Shown in pieces: positions 42,452 to 51,836 of a DNA stretch of 64,000 nucleotides (position 1 is its first letter; each line of letters opens with the position of its first letter). The stretch covers positions 1 through 64,000 of the forward strand of contig NZ_AYKG01000069.1 in assembly GCF_003788585.1 (NCBI RefSeq), given 5' to 3'. The notes beneath the pieces are model-generated. The model had not been told where the DNA came from. It saw nothing but the letters and a program-made list of their open reading frames with translations, and ran no database searches. The DNA comes from Salinisphaera japonica YTM-1 (lineage in GTDB: Bacteria; Pseudomonadota; Gammaproteobacteria; Nevskiales; Salinisphaeraceae). A program made the translations under genes and the position numbers.

Positions 42452-42624
42452 TGCCGCAGCTCGGGCCAACGAGCTACGGCAAATGCAACCGCCGATGAGC
42501 ACCGGCTCCACAACATAAATCGCAGGAGGACAAGGACGTGAAAGACCGTCGCAGAAGAGCCTGATCAAACGAGACTCAGCTACTGACCATCAACCACGCC
42601 CCACGGCGGCGAGTTGCCGTGGGG
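42452..42624 (+). ncRNA. CreT-like structured leader RNA with mini-ORF
   Basis: From the predicted start near 42452, the RNA begins with a stem-loop (GCCGCAGCTCG 42453-42463 with CGAGCTACGGC 42470-42480, one mismatch). It continues to AGGAGG at 42524-42529, an eight-codon ORF at 42538-42564, and ends with a nine-base-pair hairpin (CCCCACGGC 42599-42607 with GCCGTGGGG 42616-42624). The 5' stem-loop, strong ribosome site, mini-ORF with tandem rare Arg codons and 3' stem-loop are features I associate with CreT toxin RNAs. It may alternatively be only the csy leader. Confidence 0.7.
42538..42564 (+). CDS. Eight-codon mini-ORF with tandem AGA codons
   Basis: GTG AAA GAC CGT CGC AGA AGA GCC TGA, encoding MKDRRRRA, starts eight bases after a near-perfect Shine-Dalgarno (AGGAGG). 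AGA is expected to be rare in a GC-rich genome. In haloarchaeal CreT, a mini-ORF with tandem AGA codons sequesters the rare tRNA-Arg(UCU). The same logic is inferred here. Confidence 0.65.
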   Translation: MKDRRRRA

Positions 42625-42669
42625 ATTCTATAGCCCGGGCCCACCAGGGTCCACCGGTTTGGGATTTCT

Positions 42670-44031
42670 ATGTCCGAGACAACCGATCATCCGACCGGGA
42701 CGGCCGCTCGACGTGATCGCTTTCGCCAAGCGATTGCCGATTTCATCGACGCGCGCCGTACCGCCAAGCTCAAAGGCCGCGAGGACGATACTGCGGCCGC
42801 TGCCAAATACGAATACGAAACCTGGCTGGCCAGCGCCGCCCGCCGCGTGGGCCAGATTCAGGCCGTTACCCACGTGCTCAAGGCCAGCCACCCCGACGCC
42901 CGCGGGTCCAGCCTCTATATACCGCCCACCGACCTGCCAACGCGTGACGAGATCGGCAGTCATTCCTTGGGGAGTGACTTCACCGACGACGTGGTCGGCA
43001 ACGCCGCCGCTCTCGATGTCTTCAAGTTCCTGAAAGTCGAAGTTGACGGCCGGGCGCTATTGGACTGGGTCAAACAAGATGACCCTGATCTCAAGCATGC
43101 CCTGCACGCAGACGCTAACACCGCCGATGAGCGCATGCAGGCCTTCGGCAATCTCGTGCGCAGCGGAGCGCCCAGCTCGCACGCGCTGGCCAAACAGGTG
43201 TACTGGCTCATCGATGGCCGCCCCGACGACAACCGCAACTTCCACCTGCTACAGCCGCTGTTTTCCAGCGCCCTCGCCCATCGCGTGCATGCCGATATTC
43301 AGGCTGCCCGGTTTGGGGAAGAAAACAAGGCACTTCGGCAAGCCAAAAAGTCTGACAAGCCGCACGACGGAATATATCGGGACTATCGCCAGCTGGCCGT
43401 GAGAAAGCTCGGTGGCTCGAACACTCAAAACGTGTCCCAGCTAAACGCTGAACGCCGCGGCACCAATTATCTCTTCGCCTCACTGCCGCCAACGTGGTCG
43501 CGAATGCGCGCCATCACTTTGCTCGAGCTGGAATCTTCCACCCGCCAGTTCTTCTCTTTTGAAGGCGTTCGCGATCTGTTGCGCAGGCTCGTCCAGCTGC
43601 TCCAGTCAGATCCGAAACGGACAATGGAAACTCGCCAGAAGCGTGAAGCCATCGAACAGGCGTTGGGCGCGCGGTTGCCACTTTTCGCGGCCACGATTCG
43701 CGACCAACTCTCAGCGGGTTGGACGCGCGACCCAACCTGCGAGTTGCCGCTATGTGAACAGCTCTGGCTCGATCCGGATCGCCTCACTTTGAATAAGCGG
43801 CCAGCTGGCGAAGGCGGCGAGGCAGACCATGCCTTCGAACAGGCCTACCACTGGGGTGACTGGCCGGACGATGTCGCCGGCATTTTCGCGAACTGGCTCA
43901 ACGAACAGCTGCGGCGTGTCGGCGTTACCTCGGTCGGCGATATGGAATACCGCCACTGGGCGCGACAGGCGATCGTCGATGCGGCCTGGCCGATTCCCAT
44001 GCAACGACGCGCCCCAGAGGATCGATCATGA
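42670..44031 (+). CDS. csy1: Csy1 (Cas8f), large subunit of the type I-F surveillance complex
   Basis: A 453-residue Cas8f starting MSETTDHPTGTAARRDRFRQ. The N-terminal helical part carries a FIDARRTAKLKG-like segment, and later GGSNTQNVSQLNAERRGTNYLF matches family members. Csy1 binds the crRNA 5' handle and, with Csy2, the PAM. It overlaps csy2 by four bases. It lies about 218 bp downstream of the predicted promoter start and 45 bp after the CreT-like 3' hairpin. Confidence 0.93.
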   Translation: MSETTDHPTGTAARRDRFRQAIADFIDARRTAKLKGREDDTAAAAKYEYETWLASAARRVGQIQAVTHVLKASHPDARGSSLYIPPTDLPTRDEIGSHSLGSDFTDDVVGNAAALDVFKFLKVEVDGRALLDWVKQDDPDLKHALHADANTADERMQAFGNLVRSGAPSSHALAKQVYWLIDGRPDDNRNFHLLQPLFSSALAHRVHADIQAARFGEENKALRQAKKSDKPHDGIYRDYRQLAVRKLGGSNTQNVSQLNAERRGTNYLFASLPPTWSRMRAITLLELESSTRQFFSFEGVRDLLRRLVQLLQSDPKRTMETRQKREAIEQALGARLPLFAATIRDQLSAGWTRDPTCELPLCEQLWLDPDRLTLNKRPAGEGGEADHAFEQAYHWGDWPDDVAGIFANWLNEQLRRVGVTSVGDMEYRHWARQAIVDAAWPIPMQRRAPEDRS

Positions 44032-45014
44032 GCGACGCTCCGAACTTCACGCACCTGCTGGTACTGCCACGGCTGAACGTACAAAACGCCAACGCGATTT
44101 CGAGCCCGCTGACCCACGGCTTTCCTTCGATAACAGCTTTCATCGGGCTGATGTGGGCATTGGAACGCAAAACCCGGGCCGCCGGTCTGGATGTTGCTTT
44201 TCAGGGCATCGGCGTGGTTTGCCATCGGCATCAAGAACAAACCACGGAGGGCGGCTACACCAAGGCTTTTCATCTGACACGCAACCCGGCCGCCAAGGAC
44301 GGCAGTACGGCAGCGATCGTCGAGGAAGGCCGGATTCATATCGAGGTCAGCCTGATCCTGGCCGTCACGAGCGACCGCTGGCAGCGCGACGCCAAGGCAC
44401 AGCAAGACGATACCGAGACCATCCAGCAATTCATCGCGGCCATGCGCATTGCTGGCGGCTCTGTCATGCCGCCGGACAGTCCGTGGTTACCGCGGTACCA
44501 GCCACAAGTGGTCGACCTCACCGGCAACGAAGCCGATCGTCTCGATGCGTTTCGCAAACTCCGGCTGCGCCTGGTGCCCGGTTTCACCCTGGTCTCCCGC
44601 GACGATCTGATCACACAGCGTCACGACGCTTTGGCCGCCGAAGATGCCAACGCCACGCGCCTCGATGCCTGGCTTTCACTGTCCCGCATCAACTGGCGCT
44701 ACAACGACGACGAACATAAGTGGCAACACGACCGGCGCGGTCTGGGCTGGGTCGTACCGATCCCCGTGGGCTACGGCGCACTCGGTGATGTCCACCCCGG
44801 CGGCGACGTCGTCAATGCACGCGACCCCGATACCCCGTTCCGATTCGCCGAAAGCCTGTACTCGATGGGGCAGTGGATCAGCCCACACCGCCTGGAACAG
44901 GCCGAACAACTGATCTGGTACGCACAAACACGCCCCGACGACGGCCTGTATCGCTGCTGCAACGACTACCGCCCCATCGACGACCCGTTCGAAGCGCTTT
45001 ACGACTTCGACTGA
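44028..45014 (+). CDS. csy2: Csy2 (Cas5f)
   Basis: A 328-residue Cas5-type RAMP protein that caps the 5' end of crRNA with Csy1. Family features are [20 protein letters not shown] and [18 protein letters not shown] at the N-terminus and [20 protein letters not shown] near the C-terminus. It is coupled to csy1 by a four-base overlap; a 29-bp gap with an excellent ribosome site precedes csy3. Confidence 0.93.
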   Translation: MSDAPNFTHLLVLPRLNVQNANAISSPLTHGFPSITAFIGLMWALERKTRAAGLDVAFQGIGVVCHRHQEQTTEGGYTKAFHLTRNPAAKDGSTAAIVEEGRIHIEVSLILAVTSDRWQRDAKAQQDDTETIQQFIAAMRIAGGSVMPPDSPWLPRYQPQVVDLTGNEADRLDAFRKLRLRLVPGFTLVSRDDLITQRHDALAAEDANATRLDAWLSLSRINWRYNDDEHKWQHDRRGLGWVVPIPVGYGALGDVHPGGDVVNARDPDTPFRFAESLYSMGQWISPHRLEQAEQLIWYAQTRPDDGLYRCCNDYRPIDDPFEALYDFD

Positions 45015-45043
45015 CGATCAACCGTATTCAAGGAGATATCAAA

Positions 45044-46078
45044 ATGGCTAAAAACGACGCTCTCAAAACCGCTTCCGTCCTTGCTTTCGAACGCAAGCTC
45101 GACCCGTCAGATGCCGTGCTGCGGGCCGGTCGCTGGGCCGACCGTGAACAACACGCGCAATGGCTGGCCGTGCCGGTACGAGAAAAGTCCGTGCGCGGCA
45201 CGATTTCGAATCGCCTCAAGACCAAGGACCAAGACCCGGCGAAACTCGACGCGGCCATCGAAAATCCCAATCTCCAAACCGTCGACGTCGCGGCCCTGCC
45301 GCACGATGCCGATACGCTGGCCGTGCATTTCACTCTGCGCGTACTCGCCGGTGCCGGTATTCCTTCGGCCTGCAACAACGCTGACTACCAAGACAAGCTC
45401 AAACAGACCGTCGCCGGCTATGTCAGTGAACACGGCTTTGGCGAGCTGGCACACCGCTATGCCTGCAATCTCGCCAACGGGCGTTTTCTATGGCGCAACC
45501 GTCTCAAGGCCGACGAGATCGAAATCGTCGTCTCGCAAACCAAAGCGGGCAAGGTCGAACAACAATGGACCTTCAACGCCCTGGCGCATTCGCTGCGCGA
45601 TTTTCAGGGTAATGAGGAAACGCGTGAACTCGGCCAAGTGATCGACGCTGCCCTGGCAGGCGACGATTATCTCCTGCTCGACGTCGTTGCCTTTGCGCGT
45701 ATCGGCGGCGGCCAGGAAGTCTTTCCATCTCAGGAATTGATTCTGGAACGAACCCGCGGCGATAAGAGCAAAACACTCTATTACATCGGCAATAAAGACA
45801 ACGCCGCAATCCACTCACAGAAGCTCGGCAACGCCTTGCGCACCATCGATACCTGGTACCCCGCAGCGGACGACGGTGCCGATCTCGGTCCAATCGCGGT
45901 CGAACCCTATGGCTCGGTGACCACGCAAGGCGCCGCTTATCGCCAGCCAAAGGAGAAGAAGGATTTCTACAACCTGCTGGATCGCTGGCTTTTGAAAGAC
46001 GAAACGCCGTCCGCAGCAAATCAGCATTTCGTCATGGCCACCCTCATCCGTGGCGGCGTATTCGGCGATGCGGGGTAA
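45044..46078 (+). CDS. csy3: Csy3 (Cas7f) backbone subunit
   Basis: A 344-residue Cas7-family protein that polymerises along the crRNA guide. AAGGAGATATCAAA immediately precedes ATG 45044, a very strong ribosome site fitting the need for several copies per complex. Family segments include [40 protein letters not shown] and [14 protein letters not shown]. It is followed after three bases by csy4. Confidence 0.95.
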   Translation: MAKNDALKTASVLAFERKLDPSDAVLRAGRWADREQHAQWLAVPVREKSVRGTISNRLKTKDQDPAKLDAAIENPNLQTVDVAALPHDADTLAVHFTLRVLAGAGIPSACNNADYQDKLKQTVAGYVSEHGFGELAHRYACNLANGRFLWRNRLKADEIEIVVSQTKAGKVEQQWTFNALAHSLRDFQGNEETRELGQVIDAALAGDDYLLLDVVAFARIGGGQEVFPSQELILERTRGDKSKTLYYIGNKDNAAIHSQKLGNALRTIDTWYPAADDGADLGPIAVEPYGSVTTQGAAYRQPKEKKDFYNLLDRWLLKDETPSAANQHFVMATLIRGGVFGDAG

Positions 46079-46081
46079 GCA

Positions 46082-46651
46082 ATGGACCACTACATTGACA
46101 TCCATATACGCCCGGACCCCGACTTTCCCGCGCCCATGCTCATGGGCGCGCTTTACGCCAAGCTGCATCGGGCGCTACACGATCTAGACGCCCAGGACAT
46201 CGGCATCAGCCTGCCCGACCACAAAACCGGCGCACGGGCTCGCACGCCAGGGCAACGGCTTCGGCTGCACAGCACGCAGGATAGGCTGAACACGCTGATG
46301 GCCATGTCCTGGCTGAACGGCATGCGCGATCATTTGACGGTGGAGGCGGTAAAACCTGTGCCGCCAGACGCCCGGCATCGTACGGTCAGGCGCCGACAGT
46401 TCAATACCGGCGGGCCCAGCCGCATACGTCGCTACGCCAAACGTCATGGCGTATCCGAACACCATGCACGAAGCCTTATGGCTGGCCCAGCGGATCGGAA
46501 AATCACCCTGCCCTTCATCCAGATCGCGAGTCGCTCAACCGGTGAACGCTTTGCCCTGTTCATAGAGCACGGCAACCTGCAGCGCGAACCAGTCGATGGC
46601 ACATTCAATCACTACGGCCTCAGCCAGCAGGCCACCATCCCATGGTTCTGA
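46082..46651 (+). CDS. csy4: Csy4 (Cas6f) crRNA endoribonuclease
   Basis: A 189-residue RNase that cuts repeat RNA at the 3' base of the hairpin. The catalytic histidine is at position 29 (YAKLHRAL), exactly as in the Pseudomonas enzyme, and the arginine-rich RNA-binding helix region (VRRRQFNTGGPSRIRRYAKR) is present. The C-terminus HYGLSQQATIPWF is typical. It should process both arrays and the crRNA-like element at 42272-42342, whose hairpins keep the required closing pairs. The array 2 leader begins directly after its stop. Confidence 0.96.
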   Translation: MDHYIDIHIRPDPDFPAPMLMGALYAKLHRALHDLDAQDIGISLPDHKTGARARTPGQRLRLHSTQDRLNTLMAMSWLNGMRDHLTVEAVKPVPPDARHRTVRRRQFNTGGPSRIRRYAKRHGVSEHHARSLMAGPADRKITLPFIQIASRSTGERFALFIEHGNLQREPVDGTFNHYGLSQQATIPWF

Positions 46652-46780
46652 CCCTTTTTTCCGACGGCTATTTACCCGTCGGAAAATCAACAACTTATAT
46701 AGGCACCATAAAAAAGGGTAACTCACCGTGATTCAATCGATTCTCCCTTGGAAACAGGGCGTTAAGAGGATATAGCGCTA
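46652..46780 (+). promoter_or_regulatory. CRISPR array 2 leader
   Basis: An AT-rich 129-bp stretch between csy4 and array 2. It shares with leader 1 the GACCCTTTTTT block (46650-46660), the AATCAA-NNNN-TTA site and AAAAAGGGTAA. A seven-base-pair hairpin (CCGACGG with CCGTCGG, 46661-46682) may help separate csy transcription from the array, though no T-run follows it. Confidence 0.78.
46685..46697 (+). promoter_or_regulatory. IHF-consensus site in array 2 leader
   Basis: AATCAACAACTTA matches WATCAANNNNTTR exactly and ends 83 bp before the first repeat, nearly the same distance as in leader 1. Confidence 0.65.
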
Positions 46781-48910
46781 GTTCGCTGCCGCGCAGGCAG
46801 CTCAGAAAGACAGCGTCACGATCAACGTCGGCGACACCAGGTTCGCTGCCGCGCAGGCAGCTCAGAAAATACATCGCACCATAGGAACTGTCAATGCCAA
46901 GTTCGCTGCCGCGCAGGCAGCTCAGAAAGTGCGTTGTTCGAGATCAAAGGACGGCACAGCGTTCGCTGCCGCGCAGGCAGCTCAGAAAGTACAGATCCTG
47001 ATCATTCGCGTATGCCGTGAGTTCGCTGCCGCGCAGGCAGCTCAGAAAAACAACACGCGACGCAGCAGCGAGGCATCGGAGTTCGCTGCCGCGCAGGCAG
47101 CTCAGAAATCGATCGCCGTGATCTTGGTGTCGCAGATGATGTTCGCTGCCGCGCAGGCAGCTCAGAAAAACGTGGATATCGAGTCATGAGCAGCATCAAC
47201 GTTCGCTGCCGCGCAGGCAGCTCAGAAAACTGATCGTACGGCCGGTGTTTCGGTCCATGCGTTCGCTGCCGCGCAGGCAGCTCAGAAAGAGATCCAGGCA
47301 ACACACCGGACGCGCCTGGAGGTTCGCTGCCGCGCAGGCAGCTCAGAAATGGCATACCGTCCACTGCCCACTGCCGCCAGAGTTCGCTGCCGCGCAGGCA
47401 GCTCAGAAAATAGCGCTACAACGCACGCTCTTGCCCTGCGTGTTCGCTGCCGCGCAGGCAGCTCAGAAAGATCGGGACAGCTTCGTCACCGTCGTGTAAA
47501 TGTTCGCTGCCGCGCAGGCAGCTCAGAAAGTCTGGCCGGCTGTTGGGCTCGAAATACTGCGTGTTCGCTGCCGCGCAGGCAGCTCAGAAAGTCCGGCAGC
47601 TCGGTGCTCACGTAGCCGAGGAGTTCGCTGCCGCGCAGGCAGCTCAGAAATTCGTGGCCGACCTTCGCGCCGCTGCGCCGCCGTTCGCTGCCGCGCAGGC
47701 AGCTCAGAAACTTGTGATCGAGCGCTCGGGATCCACGGCCGTGTTCGCTGCCGCGCAGGCAGCTCAGAAAATCCTCGGGCCTCCGGGGCTGGATCAAGGA
47801 AAGTTCGCTGCCGCGCAGGCAGCTCAGAAAAGCTGGGTGAGCAGTTCTGGCCGACGCGCGATGTTCGCTGCCGCGCAGGCAGCTCAGAAAACCACCGCTG
47901 CCACCAGCCGCTGGTTTGCAACGTTCGCTGCCGCGCAGGCAGCTCAGAAAATCGACGAGCCGGGTTTCTTCCCGCCGTCGAAGTTCGCTGCCGCGCAGGC
48001 AGCTCAGAAAAGAACAAGCGCGACGGCCCCATCGGCCCGGCGGTTCGCTGCCGCGCAGGCAGCTCAGAAAGTGGGTGGCTTGCATGGTGGAAGCGCGACA
48101 GCGTTCGCTGCCGCGCAGGCAGCTCAGAAAAGGGCCACGACCTCGCGCGCCAGCCGGTCGATGTTCGCTGCCGCGCAGGCAGCTCAGAAAGGTACGGATT
48201 CGCCTGTATCGCGGTGCCATACGTTCGCTGCCGCGCAGGCAGCTCAGAAAATCCAGCCGGGCCGGGTGCTGGATATGGATCGGTTCGCTGCCGCGCAGGC
48301 AGCTCAGAAAGCTGACAGCCCAAGCGGTGGCTGATCGTGCCCGTTCGCTGCCGCGCAGGCAGCTCAGAAATGTACGAGCTGCAAGGCCGCGACGTAGAGC
48401 TAGTTCGCTGCCGCGCAGGCAGCTCAGAAAATAGCTCGGGCGGAACACATCAACCTTGCAAGGTTCGCTGCCGCGCAGGCAGCTCAGAAAAACACGCACC
48501 GGCATAAAACGCCTGGCGCCTGGTTCGCTGCCGCGCAGGCAGCTCAGAAAACGAGTCATCCATGTAGCGCTTGTCGCGCTCGGTTCGCTGCCGCGCAGGC
48601 AGCTCAGAAACAGCCGTCTCGTTCGGCGATGTTGGTCATGGCGTTCGCTGCCGCGCAGGCAGCTCAGAAAAGCGGGCGATCGCTCGGATGCTACGCCCGG
48701 TCGTTCGCTGCCGCGCAGGCAGCTCAGAAAGCTTTACGGCTCGCTCGTCGCGGCTCATGGCGGTTCGCTGCCGCGCAGGCAGCTCAGAAATCGATACGGC
48801 TCATCGTGACATCGGCGCCGAGGTTCGCTGCCGCGCAGGCAGCTCAGAAAGGAAAGCTGAAAGCCGAGGGCGTGCGCGCCAGGTTCGCTGCGGCGTAGGT
48901 AGTTCGTAAA
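46781..48910 (+). CRISPR. Type I-F CRISPR array 2: 36 repeats, 35 spacers
   Basis: Repeats of 28 bp (GTTCG, stem CTGCC, loop GCGCA, stem GGCAG, tail CTCAGAAA) with 32-bp spacers and two of 33 bp. It differs from the array 1 repeat at two fixed positions (loop T/C and tail T/C). The terminal repeat at 48883-48910 is degenerate (CTGCG, GGTAG, tail TTCGTAAA). A further decayed copy, 19 of 28 matches, lies exactly 60 bp on at 48943-48970. The leader is on the left. Confidence 0.98.
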
Positions 48911-49153
48911 CCGATGATGTATCGGATGTCGGCCGGCCAGCTATTTACAGTTGCGTACACAGCTTGGAAATGGAAGGCAGTTACGATAGGCCTAACCGAT
49001 TTGGGTGCTGTGCCGCATAAAGCGCGAGGGCGCACTACGCCCTCTCAGGAGAGTCGGCGGTCGCACGGGCAGGTAGAAAATCGTTGCCGTTTATTTCGAC
49101 CGGGGTGCGGGCCGCTTGTTGAGGGCCCAAAGATTTTAAAGCGGCTGAGTCGC

Positions 49154-50011
49154 TCAGCCGTTGTCCGATTCCGCATCGCCGCGTCCGAGGGCCAGGCCGA
49201 CGGAGACGGTCAGGGCTTGGGCGAGGCACATAGAGGCGGTCAGGGAGCGGAAGTTATGGAGTTCGGCGTCGTGTATTTCCAGGCATACGGTGGCGTGGGC
49301 GGCTACGGGGCTCAGGGGGCTGTCGGTGAGCACGACGATCGGGACGTTGTGCTCATCGGCGCGACGGATGACGTCGGCGGTTTCTTCGGCGTAGGGATGG
49401 AAGGACACGGCGAACAGGACGTCGGCGGCGTTCATGCGCACGGCCTGTTGGCCGAGCATGCCGCCCAGGCCGTCGAGCAGAACGGCATCGGCATCGATCT
49501 GGCCGAGTGCGTAGGCCATGTAGGCCACGACGGGAAACGAGCGACGCTGACCGCAGAGGTAGATGCGCTGTGCGCCGGCCAGGCACTGGGCGGCACGCTC
49601 GAGTGTGGCGGGCGCAATGTCTGCAGCCAGGTGTTCGAGTGAGATGCGATTGGCCTGGCAGAACTGGCGCAAGACGCCTTGCGGCGTAACGGACTCGGTG
49701 GCGTTTTCTTCATCGCGGCGCAGGCGGCGCAGGCGCTCGCTGTAGCTGGATGCGCTTTCGGCCAGGCGGGTCTGATACACGCGCTGGAGCTCGGAGAAGC
49801 CGGAGTAGCCGAAGGCTTTGGCGAAACGGATGATGGCCGAGGGCTGTACGCCGGCGCGCTCGGCGATGGTGGCGGTGGTTTCCAGGGCCATGTCGTTGGG
49901 GTGGTCGACGGCGAACTGTGCGATCTGTTGCAGGCGCTTACTGAGATTCTTGTAGTCGGCCAGGATCCGGCGTTGCAGCTCGCCGGGGGTTTCGGGCGCT
50001 TGGGTCTCCAT
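49154..50011 (-). CDS. RpiR-family transcriptional regulator, probable inositol-catabolism repressor
   Basis: A 285-residue regulator with an N-terminal helix-turn-helix (about residues 15-90; TATIAERAGVQPSAIIRFAKAFGYSGFSE) and a C-terminal SIS sugar-binding domain (about 125-265; RIYLCGQRRSFPVVAYMAYAL, VLFAVSFHPYAEET). RpiR-type IolR repressors bind inositol-pathway intermediates. Its position beside a sugar transporter and iol genes supports that role, but the ligand is inferred. Confidence 0.85.
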   Translation of the reverse strand: METQAPETPGELQRRILADYKNLSKRLQQIAQFAVDHPNDMALETTATIAERAGVQPSAIIRFAKAFGYSGFSELQRVYQTRLAESASSYSERLRRLRRDEENATESVTPQGVLRQFCQANRISLEHLAADIAPATLERAAQCLAGAQRIYLCGQRRSFPVVAYMAYALGQIDADAVLLDGLGGMLGQQAVRMNAADVLFAVSFHPYAEETADVIRRADEHNVPIVVLTDSPLSPVAAHATVCLEIHDAELHNFRSLTASMCLAQALTVSVGLALGRGDAESDNG

Positions 50012-50152
50012 CGCGGACGGTACTCATGCGGTTGTCGTCAGCTGCGCGCCGATCATGTCGCCGCGCAGCTCCTGAAATAAGTATAGGGCGAATAAAATTT
50101 CTATTCCAACCAGGGCCGAGCGCCGCGTTGGTGCGGCGCAATTCGGCACGGT

Positions 50153-51568
50153 TCAGGCATAGCGCTTTCGGGCATGGGCTTCGAATTCTTCGAGCGATTG
50201 GCCGCGCGTTTCGGGCACGGTTGTGATCGTGAAGATCAGGCCCACCACGGCAATGCCGGCGAAGATGAAGAACGTGGGCGCGATGCCGATGGTGGCAACA
50301 ACCGGCGGGAAGCCGAACGCGACGATCGCGTTCGCCGTCCACAGCACGAACACACAAATGCCCATGGCGAAACTACGAATCTTGAGCGGGAAGATTTCGG
50401 AAAGCATCAGCCAGACCAGCGGCCCGAGTGTGCCCTGCATGGAGAACACGAAGGCCACCACGAACACCAGCACCACGTAGGGCTTGAACGCGGTATCGGG
50501 CATGTAGGCCGACGACAGGCCGACGAGCACGTGAAACAGCGCGATCAGGAAAAAGCCGCCAATCAGCATGGTACGGCGGTTCAGCTTGTTGATCAGCAGA
50601 ATGCCCACGGTGATGCCCAGCACGCTGAACACGCCGTTCAAGGTGTTGGCGATCACCGCGCCGTTGCTTGAGAAACCGGAGTTTTCGAGAAGTTGCGTGC
50701 CGTAATACATGATGGCGTTAATGCCGGTGAACTGTTGGAACACGCCCAGCGTGGCGCCGATCAGGATCAACCGGCGCACCCAACGCTCGGACAAATCCGA
50801 TACGCCGCCGGTTTTTGACTTGCGTTCTTTTTCGAGCAGGGCATCGACCTCGGCCATTTCAGCCTCGGCCCGGTTGGGGGAGCGAATCTGCTTGAGCACG
50901 TGCAGGGCGTCCCCTCGCCGGTTCTGATCTGAGAGCCAGCGCGGGCTTTCTGGTACGCGCAGCATGCCGACCAATAAGGCGAACGCCGGGATCACACCCA
51001 TGATCAGCATGTAGCGCCAGACGTCGGGGTCACTTCCCCAGATATTGAGAATCACGGCGTTGATGATGAACGCGCCCAGCTGCCCGGACACGATCATGAT
51101 CTCGTTACGGGTGACGATACTGCCGCGTTGCTCGGTGGGCGACATTTCAGCCAGATAGACCGGCACCGTCGTCGAAGCGCCGCCCACGGCCAAGCCAAGT
51201 ATAAAGCGAAAAACCGAGAGAATCTGCCAGTTGGACGCCAGCGCCTGGCCGAATGTGCCGACGATGAATATGCCCGAGAGCAGCAGGATCGTCTTGCGCC
51301 GGCCGTGCCGATCCGCCATGCGGCCGATCACTGCGGCACCGATGGCCGCGCCGAACACGAGGATGCTGACGGCAAATCCCTGGGTGAACGGTGTCAAGCC
51401 CAGATCCTGTTTCATGGGGTCCACGGCGCCGTTGATCACGCCGGTGTCGTAGCCGAACAACAGGCCGCCGAAGGTCGCGATGAAGGCGATCATGCCCAGT
51501 TTTCGGGTATGCACGCCGGCGGCGTTGGGCGGCAGTGTGCTCGATAGTGATGGTTCTGGAGTGCTCAC
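50153..51568 (-). CDS. MFS sugar-porter, probable myo-inositol transporter
   Basis: A 471-residue twelve-helix sugar porter. GTG 51568 is chosen because GGAGGAGA lies just upstream. Sugar-porter motifs are FGYDTGVINGA, RMADRHGRRK, PVYLAEMSP, VPESPRWL, QQFTGINAIMYYGT and VPETRGQSLEE. It is between the RpiR regulator and a divergent dehydrogenase gene. Inositol specificity is inferred from context; it resembles IolT-type symporters. Confidence 0.87.
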   Translation of the reverse strand: MSTPEPSLSSTLPPNAAGVHTRKLGMIAFIATFGGLLFGYDTGVINGAVDPMKQDLGLTPFTQGFAVSILVFGAAIGAAVIGRMADRHGRRKTILLLSGIFIVGTFGQALASNWQILSVFRFILGLAVGGASTTVPVYLAEMSPTEQRGSIVTRNEIMIVSGQLGAFIINAVILNIWGSDPDVWRYMLIMGVIPAFALLVGMLRVPESPRWLSDQNRRGDALHVLKQIRSPNRAEAEMAEVDALLEKERKSKTGGVSDLSERWVRRLILIGATLGVFQQFTGINAIMYYGTQLLENSGFSSNGAVIANTLNGVFSVLGITVGILLINKLNRRTMLIGGFFLIALFHVLVGLSSAYMPDTAFKPYVVLVFVVAFVFSMQGTLGPLVWLMLSEIFPLKIRSFAMGICVFVLWTANAIVAFGFPPVVATIGIAPTFFIFAGIAVVGLIFTITTVPETRGQSLEEFEAHARKRYA

Positions 51569-51763
51569 GGATCTCTCCTCCGGAAGGCAACGCACCACCG
51601 GCACAGGCCGGGGCACGATATACCCGGTGACATGCGACGGTGGCTGTGTCTGTTCGTTGAACGGGCCGAGCGCGCGACGTGCGTCCGATACGTTTCTAAT
51701 CTGAGCTCGACACTACGATCCGCTTACCAGTCGGTCAATTTTTATATTTCATCCATTAGTATT

Positions 51764-51781
51764 ATAGAATTAATATTCTAT
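51764..51781. promoter_or_regulatory. Candidate operator between transporter and dehydrogenase genes
   Basis: ATAGAATTAATATTCTAT is an 18-bp near-perfect palindrome with a GAA-N6-TTC core in an unusually AT-rich stretch of the divergent promoter region (51569-51836). RpiR-family IolR proteins bind GGAA-N6-TTCC-like sites, so the neighbouring regulator is the natural candidate. Confidence 0.45.
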
Positions 51782-51836
51782 TATTTTACTATGACTGTTC
51801 CTCTTTTCTTTGACCCCAAAATCCCGGGAGCACGCC

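Noticed and set aside
42323-42568. An 81-codon minus-strand frame between the toxin-antitoxin pair and csy1
   Set aside because: No ribosome site or family signature, and it runs through the degenerate repeat, protospacer and promoter signals.
46661-46682. Seven-base-pair hairpin after csy4 as an intrinsic terminator
   Set aside because: The T-run precedes rather than follows the stem on the plus strand; it is noted only as part of the leader.
46929-48909. Open reading frames across CRISPR array 2 encoding repeated motifs such as FAAAQAAQK
   Set aside because: Artefacts of the repeat sequence, as in array 1.
49003-49030. Another fossil CRISPR repeat one unit beyond 48943
   Set aside because: Matches are too few and need a shift, so it cannot be told from chance.
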